50,694 nt of DNA from Tuberibacillus calidus DSM 17572 (GTDB lineage: Bacteria > Bacillota > Bacilli > Bacillales > Sporolactobacillaceae): the NCBI RefSeq assembly GCF_000430685.1, contig NZ_AUMM01000029.1, forward strand, positions 1 through 50,694, given 5' to 3'. Under the pieces are notes generated by a model, which saw nothing but the letters and a program-made list of their open reading frames with translations, had not been told where the DNA came from and searched no databases. Shown one piece after another: positions 15,255 to 22,037 of this stretch. The first letter of the stretch is position 1. Every line of letters starts with the position of its first letter. Position numbers and translations under genes: made by a program.

Positions 15255-15365
15255 ATGCTGAAGTCAATGGTTGCACCAAGCTCGAAGGAGGTGGTGTGGG
15301 GGTCACAGGAGGTAGAAAATTCCCATCATCAAGCAGGACAAGATCTTAAAAAAGGAGGAATGTAA
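15255..15365 (+). CDS. possible upstream ORF ending ATGTAA one base before the surface gene
   Basis: A 36-codon frame (from ATG 15255; internal starts at 15267, or GTG 15294 behind AAGGAGG) ends in ATG-TAA at 15360-15365. The stop lies one base before the ATT that seems to open the surface-protein frame, and the downstream GGAGG is inside this frame. It could be a leader used for translational coupling, or chance. Confidence 0.25.
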   Translation: MLKSMVAPSSKEVVWGSQEVENSHHQAGQDLKKGGM

Positions 15366-15366
15366 C

Positions 15367-17715
15367 ATTAAAAGGGTATTGAAAAAGGCGGCCACCCTTA
15401 CTTTGGCTTTTTCTTTAACTCTACTATATTCCAATGTTAGACCACTCGCAGCCAGTGCCGCCGATGAGACTGTTTCTAAAGAAACCCATTTGACGTACCA
15501 TTGTACGGTTAAACAACCAATTGAGCAAGAATTTGACATGCCGGTCACGATTAAAGGAACGGTCCCCACAGTTGTAGAGCCGGGGGAAGAGGTAACGATC
15601 AATAATTCACAGACGACAGTTACTATTCCTATGGTACAAGTTGGTGTTATGAAACTGCTTGGGAACTATGTATCGGGGAAAACGACGAAGTTTGAAATCC
15701 AGTCGTTGAATACGGATAAAACGATCAATGTTGCTGACCAAGCGGATCTTGAGATTCCCGAGACGACAATTGACCCAACTAAGGATATGGAACTGACCGT
15801 GCCTGATCCGGCTATTAGTGTCAGCGGATTTAAGGCAGGGAAAGAAGGAACTCTGACATTAAAAGCCGGTGAAATTGATACTCACTTAGATATTACTGGA
15901 GGTGCACAAGAGGTTGCGGTTGAAGCTTCCTGTGTGCCAACGGACAAGGATACAACAATTGCCACCATTACCATCCAAGAAAAAGCCGTTGATGAAGCCC
16001 CGCAAATCACCTTAAATGGTGACAATCCCATGAAGGTTGAACTCGGTGATGCTTGGAAGGATCCGGGGGCAACGGCGAGTGATGATGTCGATGGGGATTT
16101 GACCGCTCAGATTAAAGTTTCTGGGGATAAAGTCGATCCTGATAAACTCGGTACTTATAAGGTGACCTATTCTGTCACCGATAGCGCAGGGCATACCACT
16201 ACCGTTGACAGAACGGTTAATGTCGTGAAACCGGAAGGAAGCATTTTATACAGTTGTAACGTCACCCAACCCATTCCTTTAACTTTCACGATGCCAGTCA
16301 TTGTAAAAGGAAAGGCGCCTGAAACGGTGAAACCAGGTGCGGCTATTAAAATTACCGAGTCCCAATCCATCGTTAAAATTCCGTCTTCTACGGTCGATGT
16401 CATGCGTCTGTTACATGCGACATCTGTAACAGGAACGACAGATGAATTTTTACTCCATGCGACAAATAAGGATGCAACCGTTGACGTCGCTAAACAACAA
16501 GGCGGCGCCATCCAAATTCCTGAAACGCCAGTACCAACCGAAGGCCCGATAACACTGACCGTTCCGGATCAAGGAATGGAAGTCACCGGATTTACGGCTG
16601 GTGATGAAGGGGTTCTCACCATTAAAGCTGGTGAAATTAAAACGACGATGAAGCTTAATGGCGTTCCTGACATTCTTTCGACAACCGTTGCCGTATGTAA
16701 CCCGATGGACGGTGAAGATACAACAGCTAATACCATCAAAATCGATGGGGAAGCACCGGTCATCACCTTAAACGGGGAAAACCCGATGACGGTTGATTAT
16801 GGAAGCACTTTTAATGATCCAGGCGCTAAGGCTAATGACAATTTGGATGGCGACATCAGCGACCAAATCGTCGTAACCGGTGAAGTAGACACGCATAAAG
16901 TTGGAAGCTATACCCTTACTTATACGGTAAGCGACCGCGCTGGGAATACCGCTACGGCAGAGCGAACAGTGAAAGTTGTTGATAACGAAAAACCGGTCAT
17001 CACGCTTAATGGCGACAATCCGATGACGGTAGAGATGGGAAGCACATTCGAAGACCCCGGCGCAACGGCAACTGATAATGTTGATGGTGACTTGACGAGA
17101 CAAATTCAAGTGACAGGCAGTGTCGATACGAGCCAGTTCGGCACGTACACGTTGACATACTCGGTCACGGATAGCGCCGGAAACACGGCAACGGCCACTC
17201 GGACAGTCAACGTCGTGAAGTCAAAGGGTACCATCACTCCGGGTGAAGAAACGGTTGTTTATCCAGGAGAACAGGTCACGATTGACGGGACCAATATCGT
17301 ATTGACCATGCCGGAAGACCTGCCGCTCGGTACGACGTTGACCGTAACGGACGTAAGCAACTCCGACGCTGTGTCGAAAGCGGAAGGTTTAGAGCTTGCC
17401 GGGCATGTGTATCAATTTGACTTCACTTATCCAAATGGTCAAGCACCAAAAGGTACCTTTACCTTGACCATGGGGTATGATACCGGTAAATATTCCTCAG
17501 ATCAAGTCGATATTTTCTTTAGCATTATGGTCATTGAGCCGCTGCAGATGGGTGAGAATGGCTTGCCATTCTTTTTCGATAGCCCCCCGATAGTGCTTGA
17601 GCATTTGGAAACCGGTTTCAATAATTTGCGTCATTTCCTGACTCAGCGATTCCATGACGATAATCCCCCTGCTTTTTTTCATAGGTATGAACGGATAAAA
17701 AGCATAGCGCCATGA
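15367..17715 (+). CDS. large secreted Ig-repeat surface protein with DUF6801-like domains, abnormal at both ends
   Basis: About 782 residues. Signal peptide to about residue 32 (basic KRVLKK, hydrophobic core, AASA). Order: DUF6801-like beta domain with a Cys pair (about 40-190, YHCTVKQPIEQEFDMPV...SCVP), Ig-like DUF5011 repeat (about 204-288), second DUF6801-like domain (about 289-455), Ig-like repeats 2 and 3 (about 465-620), then a beta domain. Ig repeats share ITLNGDNPM, DPGA, DGDLT and GTYTLTYSVTDSAGNTA. Start problem: AAAGGAGG is eight bases before ATT (15367), and the nearest ordinary start, TTG at 15379, is 20 bases away. End problem: after Asp-Gln-Val-Asp-Ile (residue 716) the text becomes non-domain sequence antisense to another gene fragment, and no anchor is encoded. 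Either a functional variant or a decaying gene. It heads the DUF6230/DUF6114 cluster. Confidence 0.7.
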   Translation: MKRVLKKAATLTLAFSLTLLYSNVRPLAASAADETVSKETHLTYHCTVKQPIEQEFDMPVTIKGTVPTVVEPGEEVTINNSQTTVTIPMVQVGVMKLLGNYVSGKTTKFEIQSLNTDKTINVADQADLEIPETTIDPTKDMELTVPDPAISVSGFKAGKEGTLTLKAGEIDTHLDITGGAQEVAVEASCVPTDKDTTIATITIQEKAVDEAPQITLNGDNPMKVELGDAWKDPGATASDDVDGDLTAQIKVSGDKVDPDKLGTYKVTYSVTDSAGHTTTVDRTVNVVKPEGSILYSCNVTQPIPLTFTMPVIVKGKAPETVKPGAAIKITESQSIVKIPSSTVDVMRLLHATSVTGTTDEFLLHATNKDATVDVAKQQGGAIQIPETPVPTEGPITLTVPDQGMEVTGFTAGDEGVLTIKAGEIKTTMKLNGVPDILSTTVAVCNPMDGEDTTANTIKIDGEAPVITLNGENPMTVDYGSTFNDPGAKANDNLDGDISDQIVVTGEVDTHKVGSYTLTYTVSDRAGNTATAERTVKVVDNEKPVITLNGDNPMTVEMGSTFEDPGATATDNVDGDLTRQIQVTGSVDTSQFGTYTLTYSVTDSAGNTATATRTVNVVKSKGTITPGEETVVYPGEQVTIDGTNIVLTMPEDLPLGTTLTVTDVSNSDAVSKAEGLELAGHVYQFDFTYPNGQAPKGTFTLTMGYDTGKYSSDQVDIFFSIMVIEPLQMGENGLPFFFDSPPIVLEHLETGFNNLRHFLTQRFHDDNPPAFFHRYERIKSIAP
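17497..17655 (-). pseudogene. 5' fragment of a regulator-like gene
   Basis: On the minus strand ATG 17655 follows GCAGGGGG by about nine bases and opens a 52-codon helical frame starting MESLSQEMTQIIETGF, with EKEWQAILTHLQRLNDHN. This looks like the N-terminal helices of a cytosolic sensor or regulator, but the frame ends almost at once inside the antisense of the surface-protein gene. I infer that a recombination joined the two truncated genes near 17515. The family is not firmly recognised; an intact small protein is the alternative. Confidence 0.4.
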
Positions 17716-17732
17716 TGTCATGCCAGGCTCAG

Positions 17733-17817
17733 CGCCTAATCCCTCGGACTACTCCGATCCCCCTCTAGAGCGATGCCAGCATCCCCGAGGACATCCGATG
17801 GCCATCAGGACTAAGCG
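17733..17817 (-). ncRNA. candidate structured leader RNA of the truncated regulator gene
   Basis: Read on the minus strand, CGCTTAGTCC pairs with GGGATTAGGCG (10 bp, two G-U), enclosing CCTCGG/CCGAGG and smaller hairpins (GATGGCCATC, GATG-CTGG-CATC). This gives a compact multi-stem fold of about 85 bases, 80 bases upstream of the truncated gene's start. No known riboswitch consensus was matched with confidence; some elements recall the c-di-AMP (ydaO) class, but key parts do not line up. Confidence 0.3.
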
Positions 17818-18105
17818 GTGAGTTTTTTGCTTTTATGACGGAATTAATAATAAAATCTATCAACTTAAAATATACCATATTTCACCAACTGTTTATAGAC
17901 AGAATCTTTCGACGTTATGTGACAAAGTACCTTGTACAAAAGTCGGGGTCTCATCATGTTTAAGCGCTGTCATCCGATTTTTATCGGGGTGTGTATAACT
18001 AAACATTTATCTTATAATATCATTAAGTGACATCATTCTGAATAGTCTACAAATATAACGCGAGGTATCTCGAAATCGTTATAAGAGAGGAGGTTTAAAA
18101 GACAT
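17818..18105. other. intergenic leader of the DUF6230 operon
   Basis: No gene is seen. A TATAAT at 18013-18018 could be the -10 of the operon, but its -35 position (TGTGTA) is poor. AGGAGG at the 3' end serves the first DUF6230 gene. Confidence 0.35.
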
Positions 18106-18888
18106 ATGAGTGGCTCCGTCGTTATTGGCTATACGATGAAAAAGAAATTTTTCGCGGCTCTTTTTGCTGGATTGCTCGTGCTTGCCGCAATGGGAGGGAT
18201 TTTCGGTATCACTGGTACCGCCTTTGCCTTGCCATTAGGAGGGATGGGTGATTTCCATGTACAGTTTGAGAAGTTGGAAGGAAAAGGCTTTTCCCTTATG
18301 CCGCAGATCGGCGAGACCGGAGATTCCAATCAAGCCCCTTTAGTTCGAAACAAGATAGACAGCGCAACGGTTTACGGGCTATTAATCTACAAGGATTTAA
18401 AATTACCAACTGGCAAATGGATCCGAATAAACATTGAAGGCACACAGCCTACGACCATTAAAGGTTTAATACAGGATGCCCGTTACATCAGTGCTAACTT
18501 GCAATTTAATGAACTAGCCGTTGAGGAGCATAACACGGCGAAAATGTCGGCTGAAGAAGCTTTCAAAAACAATTGGGGGCAATCGGCAGATACCGTAACG
18601 ATTACGGATGGCAAAATTGTAACCGATTACTTATTCCAGAACATGGTTAATTTACAAGGTGCAAAAATTTCCATACAAAGCATTGACAAACCCGGTGAAG
18701 TGGCCGATTCTGATCACTCATCTGGTATCGCTCAATCTGGGTCTGGCGGTGACAATGGCGATTCGGATTTAGGCGGAAGGTTGCCGGATACCGCTAGCAA
18801 TACTTTTATGTTTATTGCGATAAGTTCATTTTTGATTGTTCTTGGCACCGCGATTATTTTACGTAAGCGCATGTTTAAAGGAATTTAA
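18106..18888 (+). CDS. DUF6230-like secreted protein with LPDTA sortase signal
   Basis: 260 residues. A long signal peptide ends at AFA41 before LPLGGMGDFHVQFEKLEGKGF. The DUF6230-like beta domain spans about 42-200 (VYGLLIYKDLKLPTGKWIRINIEG, GLIQDARYISANLQF, TDYLFQNMVNLQGAKISIQSID). A Ser/Gly/Asp linker (about 204-225) leads to LPDTA at 226-230, a hydrophobic span and the basic tail RKRMFKGI, a classical cell-wall sorting signal. So it is probably fixed to peptidoglycan by a sortase of the LPxTA/LPDTS-recognising type. No sortase gene is in this window. AGGAGG lies 12 bases before ATG. First gene of a four-gene run; second paralogue follows after 39 bases. Function unknown. Confidence 0.8.
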   Translation: MSGSVVIGYTMKKKFFAALFAGLLVLAAMGGIFGITGTAFALPLGGMGDFHVQFEKLEGKGFSLMPQIGETGDSNQAPLVRNKIDSATVYGLLIYKDLKLPTGKWIRINIEGTQPTTIKGLIQDARYISANLQFNELAVEEHNTAKMSAEEAFKNNWGQSADTVTITDGKIVTDYLFQNMVNLQGAKISIQSIDKPGEVADSDHSSGIAQSGSGGDNGDSDLGGRLPDTASNTFMFIAISSFLIVLGTAIILRKRMFKGI

Positions 18889-18927
18889 GGATGCTTGAAA
18901 AATCTTGCGGCACGCGGGGTGAATCTA

Positions 18928-19512
18928 GTGGAAACGAAAATGTCTGTGGGATTTACTGTCAAGAAAAAATTCGTGGCTGCGTTGATTTGTGGCTTGATCG
19001 TACTTGGTGCCATGGTCGGTGTCTTCGGCATGACCGGAACGGCTTTAGCTTTGCCTCTTGGTGGCATGGGTGACTTCTACGTGCAATTCGACAAGTTAGA
19101 AGGCAAAGGTTTTGAAATGCTACCGCAAATTGGCGAAACGGGGAATTCGGATGCCTCGCCGATGGTGCGAAACAAAATTGAAGAGGCGACCGTTTACAAT
19201 TTGCTTATTTATAAGGATTTAAAACTCCCGGATGGTAAATGGATTAGGGTTAATATTAAGGGCACACAACCTACGGAGATTCATGGTTTGATCCAAGATG
19301 CGAGATATATTGAGGCGAATTTGCAATTTAGCAATTTAGGCATCCATGAAAAAAACACGGATGATTATACCAAAAACTGGTCGCAATCCGCGGAGAAAGT
19401 AACCATTACCAACGCCAAAATCGTGACGGATTATTTGTTCCAAACCATGGTTAAGTTGCAAGGCGCTAAGATTTCCATAGAAAGCATCGACAAACCAGAA
19501 ACGATCAATTAA
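18928..19512 (+). CDS. DUF6230-like secreted protein
   Basis: A 194-residue paralogue of the preceding protein, clearly a tandem duplicate: ALPLGGMGDFYVQFDKLEGKGF, NLLIYKDLKLPDGKWIRVNIKG, GLIQDARYIEANLQF and TDYLFQTMVKLQGAKISIESIDKPE align without gaps. It stops right after this domain, so it has a signal peptide but no linker, sorting signal or second membrane span, and is probably released or held by partners. The GTG at 18928 was chosen because GGGGTGA precedes it and because its protein then aligns residue for residue with the start of the first paralogue; TTG 18895 is the alternative. The next gene begins 38 bases later. Confidence 0.78.
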   Translation: METKMSVGFTVKKKFVAALICGLIVLGAMVGVFGMTGTALALPLGGMGDFYVQFDKLEGKGFEMLPQIGETGNSDASPMVRNKIEEATVYNLLIYKDLKLPDGKWIRVNIKGTQPTEIHGLIQDARYIEANLQFSNLGIHEKNTDDYTKNWSQSAEKVTITNAKIVTDYLFQTMVKLQGAKISIESIDKPETIN

Positions 19513-19550
19513 ATGGTAGCGTGACACCACGAACGGAGGTGGAAGTCACC

Positions 19551-20063
19551 ATGGGTAAGGACAAAGCCGAGCGAAAACGGATCAAGGCGGAAAAATTAGA
19601 AGCAAAACTTCAGAAAAAACACCAAAAGTTGGAGAATGCCGGCAAATTTAAACTTTGGCGGAACCACCGCCCCTTTTGGGGAGCGACTTTATCTGTATTG
19701 GCCGGCCTTTTGATTCTTTATATACCGATCCAGCTTTATGCCATCGCTTTTGTCCCAGGAAGCTTTGCATTTGTTGGATTCTTGTTCGGCGGACTCGTGC
19801 TTATTCTAGGCGTTTTGGCATATCTCTATCCGCAATTTTCAACCGTGCTCGGCGTGATCATTATGTTTTTATCGATTCTCTCTATTATGGGGGCGTTAGG
19901 CGGTTTTCTGTTTGGCACGATTTTTGGAATCGTCGGTGGCGCCCTTTGCATTGCTTGGAAGGAACAAGAGATTCCGCATTTGCCGGATCAATCCAAAGAA
20001 AGTAAGGAAAGCAATCATTTGATTGATCACAGCGAGGTGGCGAGCACAAAATCAACGACGTAA
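19551..20063 (+). CDS. DUF6114-like tetraspan membrane protein
   Basis: 170 residues: a basic, Lys-rich cytosolic N-terminus (about 1-38, KAERKRIKAEKLEAKLQKKHQK), the motif KLWRNHRPFWGATLSVLAGLLILYIP that opens DUF6114-type proteins, then four hydrophobic helices to about residue 145 (ending GGFLFGTIFGIVGGALCIAWK) and a hydrophilic tail. In Actinobacteria DUF6230 and DUF6114 genes are neighbours, and the same pairing here supports the call. GGAGG lies 11 bases before ATG 19551; a GTG at 19521 is less likely. It probably forms the membrane part of a complex with the secreted DUF6230 proteins (inference). Confidence 0.75.
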   Translation: MGKDKAERKRIKAEKLEAKLQKKHQKLENAGKFKLWRNHRPFWGATLSVLAGLLILYIPIQLYAIAFVPGSFAFVGFLFGGLVLILGVLAYLYPQFSTVLGVIIMFLSILSIMGALGGFLFGTIFGIVGGALCIAWKEQEIPHLPDQSKESKESNHLIDHSEVASTKSTT

Positions 20064-20102
20064 CTTCGAGTGACGGAGATTCGCGGGCAAGGGGATTTTG
20101 AT

Positions 20103-21836
20103 ATGAAAAGTTGGATTAAGACACATAAAAAGTTTTTCTTCATCGGATGGGTTGGTGTACTGATTCTCAGCCTTTGTTTTTCGATTTATTCCCCTAATAA
20201 AGTAGTTGCGGAAGGTGAAACAGGCGATTCGGGTAATAGTGGCGGGTTTTTAGTCGAAGCCGACAAAGTGGAAGGGACAATGGATGTTCTAAAAATCATC
20301 ACTGAAGGCGAAGCGGCTATCGGAGAAGGGATAATTTACGGCTTAACGATGACAAAAACTTTGGCCACAGACAAAGGGAATCTAACTATTAAAATTAAAT
20401 CACCGGGCCCTATTAATGTGGAAAACTTAGTAGGAAAGTTAATCGGTTTGCCGGTGTTGGGCGGAGTTTGCACACCGAGCAAGGTCGGTTGGGCTTGCAT
20501 GACCGATGTAAAAATGACACTCAGCGATCAAACGGCAGATGCCATTGACTTGCCGAATGCGACCGTTGAAACCTGTTTAAATGACCAATGTCAGGACGTA
20601 TCCAATCTGGCAAAGGCTCTTCTTGCGACCAAGACCCCTGAGGAAATTAAAAAGGAACTGCCCAGTTTGCAAAAGGACTTAGAGAAAGCGGCTGACTTGA
20701 TTGAGCAAGCGAAAGATCTTGCGGATCAAATCGAAAAAGACAATGCCATCGATGCTGTAAACCAATCGATAGAAAAGGCTAAAAAGCTTGTCACATCACC
20801 GAATCAATTAAAGCCGGTTGCCGATCAAATTGGCAACACCTATGACCAATTACTGAAAGCTTCTGGCGACTGGGGAGCAAATTTGGATGAGGCAAATCAG
20901 CTCCTCGATCAAGTTGGTCAGCAAATCGAGCAAGATGAAAAGGTCGTAAAAAACATGCCGCAGCTCGAGGCATTAAGCAAAAATTTGGCAACGCTGAAAA
21001 AACAGCTTGAGGACCTAATGGATAACGCCGAAAAATTATCTAAACAGCAAAAACAGTATCAAGATCGTCTCGATGCAACAACCAAACAGATTGAAGCCTT
21101 AAGGCAACTGATTTTAAGTCATAAGAACGTGTACGATGAGGCACTGTTGCAAACCATTCTTGATGCTCTTTCAGTCGGTATTTTAGATCAAGCACCCGGT
21201 AATCTACAGAAAAACAAGGGTTCCGGGTCAATAAATGAAGATTCTAGCGCCAAGGATCAAAAGCAAGACACCAACCAAACCGATCAGAATACGTCGCCTA
21301 CAGATACAACGAGCAGTAAACCTTCGGATCAAGGGACGACGAACGATACCAGTCAGGGTCAACCCGATAGCAAAGCCGAACTTAAAAAACAATGGCAAGA
21401 AGCGCTGCAGAATGGGATGGCGAATTGGGCTGCCATCAAACCAAACCTTGACAAAGCCAAAGATGAAATAGAGACAATGGACCATTTGGCGGATGAATTA
21501 ACCCACAGCTTGCTCATCATATTAAATAGATTGGATCCGAAGAAGGCTAAGGCATTTGACAGTCATTTGGATGCCCTAGAAACGCATATGGAACACCTTG
21601 ACGGGCAAGTTTCGGCCTTAAAGACTTCTATTTCTAAGGCGGCTGAACTAGAAAAACAACTCGGGATAAGCAGTAAAGATTTACAGACACTAAAATCAAA
21701 CTTGGCTGAATTGAAATCGTTGAAAACCTCCCTTCATCAACTCGAAGCGAAACTCAACGCATTGCCCGAATTTAAAACCATAGATGGGTTTATCGATCGA
21801 ATCGAAAACCTTCAATCAGATATTGGAGCCTGGTAA
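20103..21836 (+). CDS. secreted coiled-coil protein with DUF6230-related N-terminal domain
   Basis: 577 residues. N-terminal signal or anchor (about 10-28), then a beta domain (about 40-165) that tracks the DUF6230 proteins: GGFLVEADKVEG versus GDFYVQFDKLEG, IIYGLTMTKTLATDKGNLTIKIK versus TVYNLLIYKDLKLPDGKWIRVNIK. Unlike them it has four cysteines (VCTP, WACM, ETCLNDQC), fit for two disulfides. From about 180 to 370 and 430 to 570 follow long heptad-like helices rich in Leu, Lys, Asp and Gln, separated by a Gln/Asp/Thr/Ser linker (about 380-430). No sorting signal. AAGGGG lies 8 bases before ATG 20103. Last gene of the operon, before a terminator. Likely a stalk or fibre component; this is inference. 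Confidence 0.72.
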   Translation: MKSWIKTHKKFFFIGWVGVLILSLCFSIYSPNKVVAEGETGDSGNSGGFLVEADKVEGTMDVLKIITEGEAAIGEGIIYGLTMTKTLATDKGNLTIKIKSPGPINVENLVGKLIGLPVLGGVCTPSKVGWACMTDVKMTLSDQTADAIDLPNATVETCLNDQCQDVSNLAKALLATKTPEEIKKELPSLQKDLEKAADLIEQAKDLADQIEKDNAIDAVNQSIEKAKKLVTSPNQLKPVADQIGNTYDQLLKASGDWGANLDEANQLLDQVGQQIEQDEKVVKNMPQLEALSKNLATLKKQLEDLMDNAEKLSKQQKQYQDRLDATTKQIEALRQLILSHKNVYDEALLQTILDALSVGILDQAPGNLQKNKGSGSINEDSSAKDQKQDTNQTDQNTSPTDTTSSKPSDQGTTNDTSQGQPDSKAELKKQWQEALQNGMANWAAIKPNLDKAKDEIETMDHLADELTHSLLIILNRLDPKKAKAFDSHLDALETHMEHLDGQVSALKTSISKAAELEKQLGISSKDLQTLKSNLAELKSLKTSLHQLEAKLNALPEFKTIDGFIDRIENLQSDIGAW

Positions 21837-21852
21837 GTTCAGAAGTATAATG

Positions 21853-21882
21853 AAGCATCCCATCGCGGGGGGATGCTTTTTT
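21853..21882 (+). terminator. terminator of the DUF6230 operon
   Basis: AAGCATCCC and GGGATGCTT form a 9-bp stem followed by TTTTTT. It closes the four-gene run. Confidence 0.75.
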
Positions 21883-22037
21883 ATATTGCTATGAGAGTAT
21901 AAAATTTTTCCACGCCAGCCTAATTACAACTAAGGATCGGCCTACACCTAAAAGGCTTGGCAGAGCCAAGTTTTCTTTATACTGGCTAGATAATATATCA
22001 TTTTTTCCGGCAAAGGCCTGGGGATGTCCAGCATCCC

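Noticed and set aside
21955-21980. Second hairpin CTTGGC-AGA-GCCAAG with T-run after the DUF6230 operon
   Set aside because: A better terminator already lies at 21853-21882; this one is short and may be back-up only, so it was not listed separately.
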